This document shows, in pieces, positions 1-11,902 of a stretch of DNA of 64,000 bases. The stretch's first letter is position 1, and each line of letters starts with the position of its first letter. Below the pieces are notes generated by a model. It did no database searches and was not told the origin of the DNA. It saw only the letters and a list, made by a program, of their open reading frames with translations. Position numbers and translations under genes: made by a program. Origin of the DNA: Quercus robur (lineage: Eukaryota; Streptophyta; Magnoliopsida; Fagales; Fagaceae); the NCBI RefSeq assembly GCF_932294415.1, contig NC_065535.1:70301362-70365361 (forward strand), read 5' to 3'.

Positions 1-2306
1 ACAAATGGTTGTAATCATCAAAGGTTGTCGAAATTGTTACCAAAGAATCTCCTTGTCCCTAACCTTCCGAATATTTGCAATTAATGACAGAAGCTAACGG
101 GTTTCTTAACTGAAATAAGAATAACTAATTTTTTCTTTGTTGTTATATGGTATAAGCGCATCTTTATGCCCTTGTTCTTTTCAATTTTTCTCATAAAAGC
201 TAAATGATGTGTAATTTATTATACTAAGGGAATGAATCTTCCATTGAAGAACCCAGCAAGATAGGATTAAAGGATGGAGGAAAAACTAATAGACATGGCA
301 TAGTTGTTAAAACTTAGAATTTTCTTTTGTGGTTTTCTTGTAAGAGAGGATTGTTACAAAGATGAGGATGTTTTCTTTTGCACATGGTGATATGTTGAGG
401 TTCAAGACTTTTCCTAAAAAGGTTTATCTTGATGAGAATAAAGAAAATAATAGAAGTTTCATTTCAGTTGCGTGCAATATGGTTTGCTTATGTAGCACTA
501 CTTCCGTCAAATGATGTGCAGAAAAAACAGACAAACACAAATGAAAGATAAGGAAAGAAAAAGTTTTAGATAGGCTCACAAATGCAGCAATTATAACTTG
601 TCATGTATTTTTATTTTTATTTTTATAAAATAATCAAAATTTTAAAAAGAAAAAGAAGAGAGTCATATGACATACCACGATTAGTGGTGTATAAAGCAAA
701 ATACAAAAAGTGGGGCATTATTTCTATCCGTATCATGTGTACTATTATATCATTGTTTCATTTGCATGTAGCAAAATTAATGTCTTTTATTTTATGAGAA
801 ATAATGTCTCTTTTGATTTGATTAATGTAAATCTCTATTTACTTTAAAAATTAAATGATTTATATTTATGTTTTGTAATATAATTAAAATCTAGAATTAT
901 CTTAATCACTGCTCTTTTTCCACGGCAAGCACTTATCTTGCATGTGCTGCCCTAACTAATCTATATATAAAAAGAGCCAATCGGTACGGCGCTACAGTTC
1001 TTTGGTTTATTCAATTCCCACTTTCTCCACTGTTGCACACTTACAGGTATCTCATTGAACGGTTTGTCTCACAGACTCACACTTACACTTGCCTTCCTCT
1101 ATTTTTTTTATGGTACTTGCGCTACGGTACTTGCATTGATCTTGATTAAATAATAATAGTAAAATATTAATACAATAAATTGTCATAATTTTTTCTTAAT
1201 TGTTGATATGTTAATTTCTTATATGTCAAAATAAAATAATAAAATATTATACTGAAACTAACTACAACTAAAAATAAAGATATTATAAAAAAAAAAAATT
1301 ACATTCACAATATTTTCATAACAAATCTTAAGTGGTAAATTGTTATTCTAATTTAAACTTACCAATGAAATTATTTTTTTTTCTCTCCAATAAAAATGCG
1401 TAACAACCTACTATTTATGATTTGTAATGAAAATGTTGTTGTTGTTGTTGTTGTTGGTTTTTTTTTTTTGGTGAAAATGTTAAGACAATTTGTTGTTGTC
1501 ACAATATTTTTATAACTGTTGAAGTATCAATTCTTTACAAGTCAAAGTAAAATATAACAAAGTTATAAAGATATTATGAAAACGTTGTACCATTCTTTGT
1601 GTTTCTTGAATTTTTTTTTTATTAGTCAATTTTTGTTGAGCCAAAATTCATTGTTTCACACAGTTTTCTTGGGTTGATTTCTTTTTTCTTTATGCACAAT
1701 TTTAAGTAAAGCACGCATAGTTTTTGATTTAGCCAATTTGTTGAGCCAAAATTCATAGTTTTATGGACAGTTTTTCTTGGCTGACTTTTTTTTTAACACA
1801 TTGTTTAAAGTAAAAAACACATAGTTTTACCAACAAAAAAGAATTATGGAAAAAAGTAATTTTCCCCTTTATGTTTGAGGTAGTTTCATCCCTCAAATTT
1901 TAAAGTTGAATAATTTCCTCTTTTATATCTTGTAGACAAGTATATAGTCCCTCTTGTTACTCTCTTAGATAAACTCTAACAAAACCTTATGATTCCTAAA
2001 ATATTTCATTGTGTAATATCTAAAATGTCTCACTAAATTTTAATATCTCAAAAAATTTCTTCGTATATTTTGAGTTTTATGTGTTAGTCATACTTAGAAA
2101 GTAAAAATGATGATGTATGGTATTCTATTTGTTACTTAGAGGACACTTATTTATTAGTGGTTTAAATTTTCTAGCTTTATAATTTCATCTAATAGAAACT
2201 TCAATAACATATGTCTTTTGTTATTTTGTTCCTTTTTTATTTGTTTTCTTTCTTAAAAAGGTGTTCATTAAAAATTAAGTAAGCTAAGCATTGTAATTAG
2301 GCTCAT
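1..2306. other. Gene-poor AT-rich intergenic DNA
   Basis: No reading frame here resembles a known protein; the short open frames are low-complexity. A TATA-like run at 962-970 is followed by a CT-rich, leader-like stretch to about 1090. It could be an orphan promoter or the start of a transposon, but no coding exon follows it. A GTT microsatellite lies near 1437-1456. Confidence 0.5.
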
Positions 2307-2316
2307 AAAATAAAAT

Positions 2317-3637
2317 GGATAATTACAGTAAACCTACCTGTGGTTAGACTCGTTTTCACTTTGCCTACCTGTGGTTCAATCATTTACACTTTGCCCACCT
2401 GAGGTCTGCTCTGTTAGAACTTCGTTACCCACCTTTGTTAAAATTGAGGGTAAATATGTATTTTTGCTTTTCTTTTATATCTCTCTCCTCCTAAAACAAA
2501 AAATTCATACAAAATCAAAAGAAAACAAGATAAAAAAAATGTCATTATGTAAAAATGGTAAAAAGTTGCTTAAGAACTTCAAAAATGCAAAAACTTCAAG
2601 AACTGTTTAGCAAGAGGCAATGTAATCATAGGCACACCATAACAAACTCCCTCCAACATATGAAGGTTTTTCCAACAACCCAATCGAATGAACAGTTGGG
2701 ATCCTCAATAGCATGAACAATCTCAAAATTGGGTTTGCTTCTAAAAACCCAAAACTGGGTTTGCCATGCCCAGATTTGTCTCTCTCTCTCTCCTGTCCAC
2801 CAACAATCACCACAACCACTTTTGAAACCCATAACTAATCGCAAACCACAACACACAACCACCGCTGAAATCAAATTAACCACCTCTACCACAAAAAAAT
2901 CAAATCAACCCACAACCCAAAAAACCACAAAAAAGAGACCCATGAAGCAAAGCGATGTCATCGCGGTGGCTACTCCACCTTTGAAACCCATAACCAATCG
3001 CAAACCACAACACACAACCATTGTCAAAATCAAATCAACCACCTCTACCACAACAAAATCAGATCAACCCACGACCTAACCATAGATCAACACAGCTTTG
3101 GCGAAGGGCAAACACAGAGATCAACGGAGATCAGAGTCGGAGATCGAAGTCAGAGATCTGATTTGGTAGATCGGCAGAGATTGAATTTGGGAGATCAACG
3201 GAGATCGGAGTTGGCAGATCAGAGATTAGAGATTAGTGGTGGATTTGCTTCTTCTCTCTCTGGAATTTTTTGATGGTTTGAAAATGAAATTGATTTTTAT
3301 TTGGTAGTTTTTAAAGCCGGTTGGGTTTTTGGATTATCTTTTTTATTTTTTGAATAATGGATTATCTTTTTTAGAACTTTAGAACTATAGCATAGTTGAT
3401 GTGTGTGCCTTCACTTTGTTCTTGTAGAAGTTCTTAAGCAATCAAAAATTCTAATTTTTTTATTTTTGTTATGTTTGTTTTTTCCTAAAAATATGTTTTT
3501 CTAATGACAAAGGGAGAGAGGTGGGTAACAGATCCCTAACGAAAGTTACCTTAGGTGGGCAAAGTATAAATGATTGAACCACGGGTAGGTAAAATGAAAA
3601 CGGGCCTAATCATAGGTGGGTTTACTATAATTGTCCC
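2317..3637. mobile_element. Non-autonomous Mutator-like element with long terminal inverted repeats
   Basis: The ends form imperfect inverted repeats of about 120-130 bp. The left end begins GGATAATTACAGTAAACC and the reverse complement of the right end begins GGGACAATTATAGTAAACC. Both continue through the same GTGGTTCAATCATTTA block. The element is flanked by a perfect 10-bp direct repeat AAAATAAAAT (2307-2316 and 3638-3647), the length expected for Mutator-like elements. No transposase is visible. The interior is richer in GC than its surroundings and holds a duplicated block of about 105 bp (2817-2922 and 2975-3080). Confidence 0.8.
2817..3080. repeat. Internal direct duplication in the Mutator-like element
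   Basis: Two copies of about 105 bp, at 2817-2922 and 2975-3080, share TTTGAAACCCATAAC, CGCAAACCACAACACACAAC and AACCACCTCTACCACA. They are separated by about 50 bp holding an ATGAAGCAAAGCGATG stretch. The block is open for 116 codons on the plus strand, but the peptide is Thr/Lys/Pro-rich and matches no family I know. It may be captured host sequence. Confidence 0.6.
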
Positions 3638-3686
3638 AAAATAAAATGATAAAGAAGGAAGTATGAATAATAAAATATTCATTGAC

Positions 3687-3835
3687 CACCGCACACCCTT
3701 GGTGCGATGGTCACTCCACAAGTATAAGCGCTTGTGGGGTATGGGGGATAAGGGCCGGGGTTCAAGTCTCCAAGAGGGAACTTCACACATATACACACTT
3801 AGATTAGGCTAGCGTAAAATTTCTATTTTGTATAA
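3687..3835 (+). mobile_element. tRNA-derived SINE, older copy
   Basis: The sequence is about 85-90% identical by eye to the SINE at 19422. An A-box-like TGGTGCGATGG (3700-3710) and a B box GGTTCAAGTC (3759-3768) form the internal RNA polymerase III promoter. The body ends in TTCTATTTTGTATAAT before an AT-rich tail. A weak flanking repeat, ATTCATTG before and GTTCATTG near 3857 after, may be the decayed target duplication. Confidence 0.75.
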
Positions 3836-3837
3836 TA

Positions 3838-6380
3838 TATATATAAATATATATATGTTCATTGCAAATGGTAGTAGGTATTTAATTTGATGAAGAGTTT
3901 GAATTGTAGCATATGTTATCATTTATTGCGAAAATTTAAATATTGTGACAATGTTTTATCAAAACTTAGTTGTTTGTTGTTGGAAGATGACGACATTTGT
4001 TATCATTCTTAGTAGAATTTTTTTGTGAGTAGATACTGTATTTAGTAAATAGCTTCTAAGAAATGAAAAAATATTTTGTATCAAATGATACCACGTCATC
4101 AGTATCAAAATCCAATCAATGAGAGACATGTGCGTAAAAATAACTACCTACCAACACATGTTTTTCAATTGTTAGTGAGTTAGTTATTTTTAGCTGACAT
4201 GTCTCACATTTGTTGAATTTTAATACTGTTGACATAGTATCATTTGATACCAAATACTTTTTCCAAAGAAATTATCATACTAAATGGATAGTTATACGTT
4301 AAATGGCTATTCTAAATTTAAATACATGGTTTGATGCTACTTCAAAAAAAAAAAAAAAAAAATGCTATTTTAAATTTTCTCACTCAAGGGGCAGCAGCCG
4401 CAGCACGTGCCTTGCACGTGCAACCCTTACTAGTGTTTATTTCAAAAGACAACATGAGAGCAGTTATCAAGGAAAGCCCAAGTGCCTCCGTCTTTGATTC
4501 TATTGGACCAATAGAACTTGATCTTGTGCTTCAAAACTTTCAATTAGATGGGCACATGCATGCACTCAAGCTTTTTAAAATAAACAAATGGGTGAATGCG
4601 TTACTTTAAATTTTAATAAAAAAAACAAAACAGCTAAAAGAATGGCTTACCTAAATTTTAAAGGTAAAGTTAGAAGTTTAATCATCCTATTCCTATGATA
4701 AATATATGTTATAAAATATAGGCTTTGAGTGTTTGATAGATTGGGAAAACAAATAGTATATAAGTAAACAAATTGGTTTGGAGTCATCTTACTCCAATTT
4801 ATGATGCGAAGAAATTATTTATTTGTAATTTAGTCAAATAACTTTTTTAAAGAGTGACAAGATATGTTAAAATAATATACATGGATAATCACTAGCTAAT
4901 TCATTTATCTTACTGAAAAGGTTGCCTGAATTTTTTTGAGGGTCAAGCTATCATTCAATTCAGGATATAGCCACTAACTCATAAATGAGAGGAAAGAAAC
5001 AATGATTCCACCATGTTCGCACAAGGGGATGACTTCTCATGTCCTAAGCAATGAGTCGAACACAATGAATTATTAGTGATCTTACTAATATTCAACAATC
5101 AACTATAACTACTCGATCTTACTCCAAAACTCTTTCTCACGTTGTAATTGTATACCTTGAGAGGTATATATACTTTATAGCCATGGCAGCTCTAGAAATT
5201 TTGTTCAAGAGGGTCATTAAGAAACTTAAACTAAACAAAATTTAATAATAATAAAAAATTGAATATATTGAGTTATCGAAAAAAAAAAAAACACAAATAT
5301 ATGAAGTTTTATAATTTTCTTCTGAGTTTTCATATTTTAAAATCATTACAAGATAGTTTATTATCAATTGTCATTATTTATTGTCAATGTTGGTAAGTGT
5401 GACCATTTTATTTTATTAAGTTTGTATAACATTTTTAATTTTTATGAAGTTGTCATTATTTATTTGTCATTTTTTTATAAAAAATATTTTAAATTAAATG
5501 ACAAAACACAGCCACATTCATCCATACATAAATAATATATTAAGTATCTACATAACTAATAAAATGCTTAAACAATTACTAATTTTACTATTTTTGGTTC
5601 TTGAATCACTAACTTTATAACAAAAAGTTATTATAACTTGATAATAATATACACACATGTAACAAACCTTCTGTATTTTCTAACTATTAAATTATATAAA
5701 GTTATATTATATTTGTAGTACACAACACACATTCACATACATCACAATTCACACAAATAACATAATAAAAAATAACACACACAATCAGTATTAGACACAC
5801 ACTCACACATATATAATATAAATTTATAATAAAAAGAGACACCTACGACTTACAAACATTCTTTTTTTTTTACTTTTAAAGAGACCTGTGATCTATGTTG
5901 TTGTTTGATTTTGGGTTAGGCTAATATATGATTAGGGTGTACAAAATTTAAGTCAGCGTATACAAATATATCTTTAGGGGTAATTTATACTAGTAAAAAA
6001 ATTTTATATATAAATTTTTTTAAAAAAATTTTCAAGTCAAGATGTTCAATTGAACCCTTGAGCATAAAGTAACGCCGCCCATGCTTTATAGTGAGTAAAA
6101 GAAGAGAGTGATGATATGATATCACCAAAAGAACAACAATAATGTACCGGATAATATTAATTAAATTTGATGATTCCATGCTTGCGTGATACTTTTGTAG
6201 AATTCTATATTTTTTCTTTTGTTACGGATCTTTCATGACAACCCACTGAGGAATATTTTTTTTGTTAAGTGAAATAAAAGCAATAGTTATATATGTATAT
6301 ATATATATATATATTATAATCATAGGTTAAAATATATAAAATCACGCTTTCTTTAGGGGATTAACTCGAAATTCCCAACC
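3838..6380. other. Intergenic DNA containing a dispersed duplicated block
   Basis: No gene is recognised. Segments near 4548-4710 and 4955-5065 resemble parts of 19112-19215 and 20068-20135, so an old repeat or local duplication is represented here. A GCACGTGCCTTGCACGTGC motif near 4403-4421 contains two G-box cores (CACGTG) in an isolated GC-rich patch, with no gene behind it. Confidence 0.4.
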
Positions 6381-6839
6381 TGTGAGAGACAAAAAAAAAA
6401 AAAAAAAAAAAAAAAACAATAAAGAAAAACAATCATACGCACAAGACAGTATTTACATGGTTCGGCAATTTACCTACGTCCATAGAGTTGTAGGGATTTC
6501 ACTATTATTAGAGAAAATACAAAATGCGGCTACAGTGTTTCACACTCTCAAGATGACAACAACAATACAAAACCCTAATCACCAAAAACGATTTTTACAT
6601 CCTGCGCATAGGATTCACAATGAGCTACAAAACAAGCCAAAAATTTTTCCCGGGGATGTTGCCCCCGGACCCCTAAGAGGTTTATCCATAAGCACTCCGA
6701 CTTGGGCTTGTCGACCTAAGCCTTCGCTCTATAGACTAAGTCTCAGAAAATCTCCCATTAAAAACCACGCAACATTATTTCAGATCGGGTCTGATTGTTA
6801 ACCGGATCAAATACAAACTAGACTCCACAAAACTCAACA
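6381..6839 (-). mobile_element. Probable solo LTR of a Ty1/copia element
   Basis: Read on the minus strand, the block starts TGTTGAGTTTTG and ends GTCTCTCACA, the TG...CA form of an LTR. It contains GGTAAATTGCCGAACCATG, a signature I associate with Sirevirus-type copia LTRs. An A/T tract of about 25 bp lies near the left end. No primer-binding site or coding region is attached, and I do not see a matching 5-bp target duplication, so the exact limits are uncertain. Confidence 0.45.
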
Positions 6840-9135
6840 CTTTCATGGCTATTTTGGATCAAATTAACAAATGTTGTAGCAAATTGTGGGAAAATTTGTA
6901 ATTTGCCCTTCACTCAGTGACTCAATGTTTATGTACATTCGAGTTGGAGATTAGGTTCCTCTTTCAAATGAGCTCTAAATACTATGTTAAATTACTAATT
7001 GTTTCAAAAGTTTAACCTTTGATGAAATATATATATATATATATTTATATATTTATATATATATATATATATAAAGCTAAAAATAGGGTGAAAGAAGCAC
7101 AATGATCAAACTTAGGATCTCATGTTTTAAATATCATGTTAAATTATTGATTGTTCAAAAAGTTTAAGCTTGTTGTGTGTGTGTATATATATATATATAT
7201 ATGTATACATAGCAAGTGGCCTTTTTCTTTTTGGATGAGAAACCAATAACAAATTGTCAGCAACGATGTCCTTCTCAAAAAAAAAAAAAAAATTGTCAGC
7301 AACGATGTTATTTGTCTCACTCAGGGTTTATGTATTCGAGCACGAGATTAGGTTTCCCTCTCCCAAGGAGCTCGAACCAATTACGGTGAACCTACTAAAC
7401 AAAAGTAGAAAAAGTCTTCAATCTGGTACAATCAATTATAATTCATAGTTTAATTAGACTTACTTCAAACTATATAAGAAGAAATATATTAAAAAAATAA
7501 AAGTTTTATCCAACTAAACAAACATCATTAGAAATTATTCTAATAATTTCTCGAGAAGCCTAGTGCAATAAAAAACGAATCAATAAAAGGAGGGGCCAAA
7601 TAAAAAATGAATCAATAAAAGGAGGGGCCAAGTATTCTCGGTGGCAGAGCCAGAATTTTAGTTTAGGGGGCAAAATTAATTTGTAATTATTAATAAATAT
7701 TTATAACAAAATAATTATACAATTGTAAATAAGTAAAAATTTACTAAGTCAACTATTGTGAAAATTATTGTGTTTTTTACCATTTAAATAAATTAAATAA
7801 AAAACAAAAAACAAAAGTGTTATAAGTATGTGACAGTATATTAGTGAGAAAGTGAAAGGGCAGGATAAGCCAAAACTAAAAGTTCTTTTTGACTTGTTAA
7901 CTTTGCTGTGCCTAGATAACAAAAAAAAAAAAAAAAAGACTTTGACATGTGAGGTACTTCCTTACTCTTTTTATTACAATGCCATGCCCTTTTGCTTTTT
8001 TTGAGGAAGACTGTGTCAGCTTTTGGTTCCTTTTACTGAGTATTGTTTTGTTTTTTTTCCCATGTTAATGAATCAAAGGGGGCAAGCTTTTCTCATATGC
8101 CTATAGCTAAGCAAGTTTTAGAGGAGTCAAGGGGGGCAGTTGCCCTCTCTCGACATCCCCTAGCATAATGGAAGAACTAAGTGTTTGTTTGGCTAGTTTA
8201 TTTTTTGCCAACTTATTTTATTATTCAGCTTATTTTTACTACTATTTATAGATCCCACTATATTTTTTGATACTATTCATGAGTCCTACTCTTCTATTTC
8301 AACTAACATTTACCTTTATTTACAATACTTTCAATAAAAAATTTTCAATTTCAGCAAAATAAGTGGATTTCCAACTAATCCTAAATTCAAAATAAATCTT
8401 TCATCATAATTGCCTTAAATTGTGACGGATTATTTTAATCAAGCAAATCTAGGACGTTGAATGAAATTAAGCATGCATGTCCTTTTGTGGTATTTTATTT
8501 TATTTTATTGTTTTTTTTTTAGAATCTTATTTTATTTTAATTATAGCGTCTTGATCTTTTTACCAACAAATAATAATACTTTTTTTTTTTTTTTGAGAAA
8601 CCAAATAATAATGCTTATGTCAATTGTTTGTTTCTATATTTGAATTCTTTCCCGTGAAATAACCAATTTTTTATTCGCGTAACGACAACGTACGTACATC
8701 TATTCCTAGCTATCCATTCTTTCCCGTGAAATAACCAATTTTTTTATTCGCGTAACGACAACGTACGTACATATATTCCTAGCTATCCATTTTCTATTGA
8801 TAAACAATCCCAAATGATTTAGAGTAGTACTAGTGTTTCAAAATGGCCTTCCACAAATGGTCATAAATCATTGTTCCCAACATCTAAATTAAAATTCTCA
8901 AAATTAAGGCATATATTATTAATATCTAAAGGGAATTCAAGCAAAACACTTACCAAATAGGACTCTGCATCTTAAATCCTTGAATTACCGATCAATATCT
9001 AGAGTTAAAGATTATCAGCTAGCAAAGTGATACAACAATATTTTTAATAAGCATTTCTTCAAATACTTTAGAGGGAATTAAGAAAGTAAAGAAAAATGAA
9101 GAAGAAAAACAGATAGTTAATTAAGAAAACCAAAT
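6840..9135. other. Intergenic DNA with transposon debris
   Basis: No gene is recognised. TA microsatellites occur at about 7027-7072 and 7185-7203. A direct repeat containing AATCAATAAAAGGAGGGGCC occurs twice between about 7575 and 7632. The stretch from 7640 (GGTGGCAGAGCCAGAATTTT) to about 8165 resembles a high-copy plant DNA-transposon relic, but no termini can be defined. Confidence 0.4.
8644..8791. repeat. Two-copy 73-bp tandem repeat
   Basis: Two nearly identical units, offset by 73 bp, begin ATTCTTTCCCGTGAAATAAC and include CGCGTAACGACAACGTACGT. They differ by one base in a T run and one C/A substitution. The ACGTACGT palindrome is present in both. No gene is attached. Confidence 0.8.
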
Positions 9136-9140
9136 GATAT

Positions 9141-9746
9141 TGTACGGCACCGAGCTCCCAAAGCCCATACAAGCCTTGGGCCCAGACCCATCTAGGCCCC
9201 GGGCCCAAGCCCGTACCAGCCTCGGGCACAGGCCCAGCAGATAGTTCCCGTTACCTTATGCCTTTCTTAAAACTGCCTTAGGGCCAAAAACAAGTTTTGG
9301 TTATTAAGCTCCCGGGGTTGACCGGTTAACATTTCCCGGTAGAGCGCATGAGCCAATACCCGGGAAGGTCATGATATGCACGGGAACGTAAGTCGCCGAA
9401 CACAATCGGTGAAAATGGAGCCAAGTTCCAAGATCATAAATGCTGCACCGCCCTCTCACCTAAAACAGCCACTTTAACCAGATGATACTGGACCTTCAAT
9501 AGCACTAACGATGAACATAATCATGGTCTCCCCACTAACCTTGGCTATAAATAGAGGAAAGATGGGAGAAGAAGGGGTTCAGAAAGATTGAGAGAAAAAT
9601 AGTCAAGGAGAGAGCATTTTCAACTGAGTGTTGTTTTGAGTCTCTCTGCCGAGAACGACCCATTGTAGGAAATCCTTAAACCCACTACAAATAAATTGTG
9701 AGCCCAGGGGATCTAAGGCCCAGAGTTCTTGTACTTGGTTCTTACA
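9141..9746 (+). repeat. 5' LTR of the Tat-like element
   Basis: The LTR starts TGTACGGCACC and ends GGTTCTTACA, giving TG...CA ends. It is 606 bp long, the same as the 3' LTR. The three differences are A/G near 9230, A/G near 9390 and T/C near 9634. It carries a TATA box and is followed directly by the primer-binding site. Confidence 0.95.
9546..9553 (+). promoter_or_regulatory. TATA box of the 5' LTR promoter
   Basis: TATAAATA lies in the context GGCTATAAATAGAGG, about 200 bp before the LTR end. Transcription would be expected to start some 25-35 bp downstream. The same box is present in the 3' LTR at 18624. Confidence 0.65.
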
Positions 9747-9748
9747 AT

Positions 9749-9766
9749 TGGCGCCCACCGTGGGGC
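9749..9766 (+). other. Primer-binding site of the Tat-like element
   Basis: TGGCGCCCACCGTGGGGC begins two bases after the LTR end. The leading TGG pairs with the CCA end of a tRNA. Its GC-rich sequence is typical of Ty3/gypsy elements of this group; I do not assign the tRNA. Confidence 0.8.
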
Positions 9767-9809
9767 CATCCTACGAAGCTGTGGTTCGAGTGAGACTCAA
9801 GCAAAGAAG

Positions 9810-10139
9810 ATGTCTGAGGAGCATTCAAGAGGGCACGTTCCGAGCAATTCCGCAGGATCTTCTCGGGGATCGACGTGGAGGGAGAGAAGGCAGAAGCGGC
9901 TGGAGGATAGGGAGCATTCAAGAGGGGAGGAAAGGTCCGAATTGGGAGAAGGATCGGACCAAACGCACCGGACGATTTCAAACGTCTCGGCACATCGGCA
10001 ACATGATGATAGAGACCGGGAGCTAGAGCGGTTGCGCAGATTGGTAATGGACTTGGAGCTAGAAGCAAGGGGTCGGCGCCACGAAAGGAACCGCAACCCC
10101 CAACCCAGGAGGAACCGTGGCGAGGAAGGTTCCAACTGA
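9810..10139 (+). pseudogene. gag N-terminal segment, separated from the rest by a stop
   Basis: The frame starts at an ATG (MSEEHSRGH) 43 bp after the primer-binding site. It encodes a charged, Arg/Ser/Glu-rich segment with REHSRGEER-like repeats and a coiled-coil-like RELERLRRLVMDLELEARG, as seen in the N-terminal arm of Tat-type Gag. It ends at TGA 10137-10139. The same frame stays open and Arg/Ser-rich (HSQESRRHSRDIRRRRDR) to a second stop just after 10290, while the Gag core is in another frame. A nonsense change and a frameshift have therefore split gag. The open frame also extends upstream through the primer-binding site, but that part is leader. Confidence 0.65.
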
Positions 10140-10291
10140 TCTGTTACACAACAACACCGAGACCGATCCCATTCTCAAGAATCACGTCGTCATTCCCGGG
10201 ATATTCGGCGCAGACGGGACCGTTCCCGGTCGCATGGATATGATAACCAAGGGTCAGAGTCGCCAGAGAGCGGCAGCAGCACAACGCCGCG

Positions 10292-11902
10292 ATGGACGCC
10301 ATGAGCAGGGCCTTGCGGATGGCGGCCCGGTCTCCATTCTCTGATGAGATTGAACGGGCACCCATGCCAAGTAGATTCACGCGTCCACCATTCAATTCCT
10401 ATGAGGGGAGGACAGACCCCGTGGAGCATGTCAGTCACTACATCCACATGATGTCGTTGCATGCGCACAACGACGCATTGATGTGTAAGGTATTCCCCTC
10501 TAGTCTCGGCTCTACCGCACTGAGGTGGTTCAATGGGTTGCGGAAAGGCTCTATACACAGCTTCGCCGAGCTGATTCAGGAGTTCGGCAGCAGGTTCGTA
10601 ACATGTAGCCGAGTGCAACAACCGGTCGATGCGTTGCTTTCCATGAAAATGAGGGTCGGGGAAACCCTTCGGAGTTATGCCAGCCGATACTGGGAACTCT
10701 ACAATGAGATTGGTGGGGGAAACGAGAAAATTGCGGCTAGCACCTTCAGGATGGGGCTCCCCGAGGATTCTGAACTGCGGGAGTCGTTGACAAGAAGACC
10801 CCCGGAGAACATGAGGCAACTGATGAGACGCATAGAGGAATACAAACGCCTGGAGGATGACCGGCTGCAAAGCAGGGGGAAAGCCCCTTTTTCGGGGAGG
10901 TCTCGGCAAAGCATCTTGCCGCAGAAGCCGAAAAGGGATTTCAGAATGCAGGAACCAGAGATGCAGGTCGAAGGGGTTAATGTGCTGTTTAAAGAGCCCG
11001 TGCACAAGATACTGGAAAGGATAAGGAACGAGCCATTCTTCAGATGGCCGAACAAAATGGGGGGCGACCCATCTCGGAGGAACCAAAGCCTATACTGCAC
11101 TTATCACAGAGACAAGGGGCACACCACCGAGCAGTGTAGGGTATTGAAAGATCATCTCGGGCAGTTAGTGAAGGCAGGGCACCTGAAAGAGTTTGTAGCA
11201 GATTCCACTGACCGGGAGACCGAGCAGGGCGCACCACAGAGAAGGAATCCCCTTCCACCACCTCGGGGGGTAATCAACGTCATTCATGCCGCCCCGAGAG
11301 GGGTAGCAGCGGCGAGGATGGTGATGACAGTGGCTTGCGCGGAGAGAGAATCATCCAAGAAGCAAAAGAGAGTCGGAAGGCTAGACATCTCGTTCGGAGA
11401 AGATGATTTCGAAGGAACCATCCAACCACACGACGACGCTTTGGTGGTGACCGCCCGGATAGGCGGATTCCTGGTGAAGAGGGTGATGATTGATCAGGGT
11501 AGCGGGGCTGACGTCATGTACCCGGACCTCTTCGAAGGGCTCGGGTTAAAAACCCAGGATTTGGCAAAATATAACACGCCATTGGTCTCGTTTGACGGGA
11601 GAATTGTGATTCCCGAGGGGCAAATCTCACTCCCAGTAGACATGGAGGGCAAGGAAGTCGTAGTTATGTTCATAGTAGTCCGATCGTTCGCACCTTACAC
11701 CGCAATCCTGGGGAGGCCGTGGATTCACACCATGGGGGCTGTTCCGTCCACCCTTCACGTGAAAGTAAAATTTCCTACTGAGTACGGAATTGTAGAGGTA
11801 AGGGGGAATCAGCAGGTGGCGAAGCAATGCCTCGTAGCCGCGGTACAGTGGGAAAAAGAACAGCTCGGCCAAGCTGAGCACGCCGAGAAAGAGACTGCAT
11901 AG
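10292..11902 (+). CDS. gag-pro: Gag core and aspartic protease (536 codons from the first ATG)
   Basis: The retrotransposon Gag domain occupies roughly residues 35-190, with ALRWFNGL at 76-83 and the helix-rich SYASRYWELYNEI at 128-140. A zinc-knuckle-like C-X2-H-X4-H-X4-C lies at 269-282 (C269, H272, H277, C282), a variant of CCHC that I associate with Tat Gag. The retropepsin-like protease follows at about 385-500, with catalytic D401 in a D-Q-G-S motif instead of the usual D-T/S-G, and AILGRPWI at 471-478. Gag forms the particle and the protease cuts the polyprotein. The ATG at 10292 is probably an internal methionine, because upstream gag is in another frame. The frame ends 45 bp before the first ATG of the RT frame, which is shifted by -1. 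Confidence 0.85.
   Translation: MDAMSRALRMAARSPFSDEIERAPMPSRFTRPPFNSYEGRTDPVEHVSHYIHMMSLHAHNDALMCKVFPSSLGSTALRWFNGLRKGSIHSFAELIQEFGSRFVTCSRVQQPVDALLSMKMRVGETLRSYASRYWELYNEIGGGNEKIAASTFRMGLPEDSELRESLTRRPPENMRQLMRRIEEYKRLEDDRLQSRGKAPFSGRSRQSILPQKPKRDFRMQEPEMQVEGVNVLFKEPVHKILERIRNEPFFRWPNKMGGDPSRRNQSLYCTYHRDKGHTTEQCRVLKDHLGQLVKAGHLKEFVADSTDRETEQGAPQRRNPLPPPRGVINVIHAAPRGVAAARMVMTVACAERESSKKQKRVGRLDISFGEDDFEGTIQPHDDALVVTARIGGFLVKRVMIDQGSGADVMYPDLFEGLGLKTQDLAKYNTPLVSFDGRIVIPEGQISLPVDMEGKEVVVMFIVVRSFAPYTAILGRPWIHTMGAVPSTLHVKVKFPTEYGIVEVRGNQQVAKQCLVAAVQWEKEQLGQAEHAEKETA

Noticed and set aside
2729..3079. 116-codon frame in the Mutator-like element as a gene
   Set aside because: Low-complexity Thr/Lys/Pro composition produced by a duplicated segment; no domain or splice support.
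9742..10068. Minus-strand frames over the gag leader
   Set aside because: Opposite-strand shadows of the gag leader; unlike the antisense gene at 15440-17724 they have no splice or promoter support.
10190..11086. 298-codon minus-strand frame
   Set aside because: It is a shadow of gag on the opposite strand, with Pro/Arg/His-rich composition and no family resemblance.
11878..11902. Programmed -1 frameshift site between gag-pro and RT
   Set aside because: The 25-bp overlap has no clear X-XXY-YYZ slippery heptamer, and related elements as I recall them read through in one frame; a mutation is equally likely.
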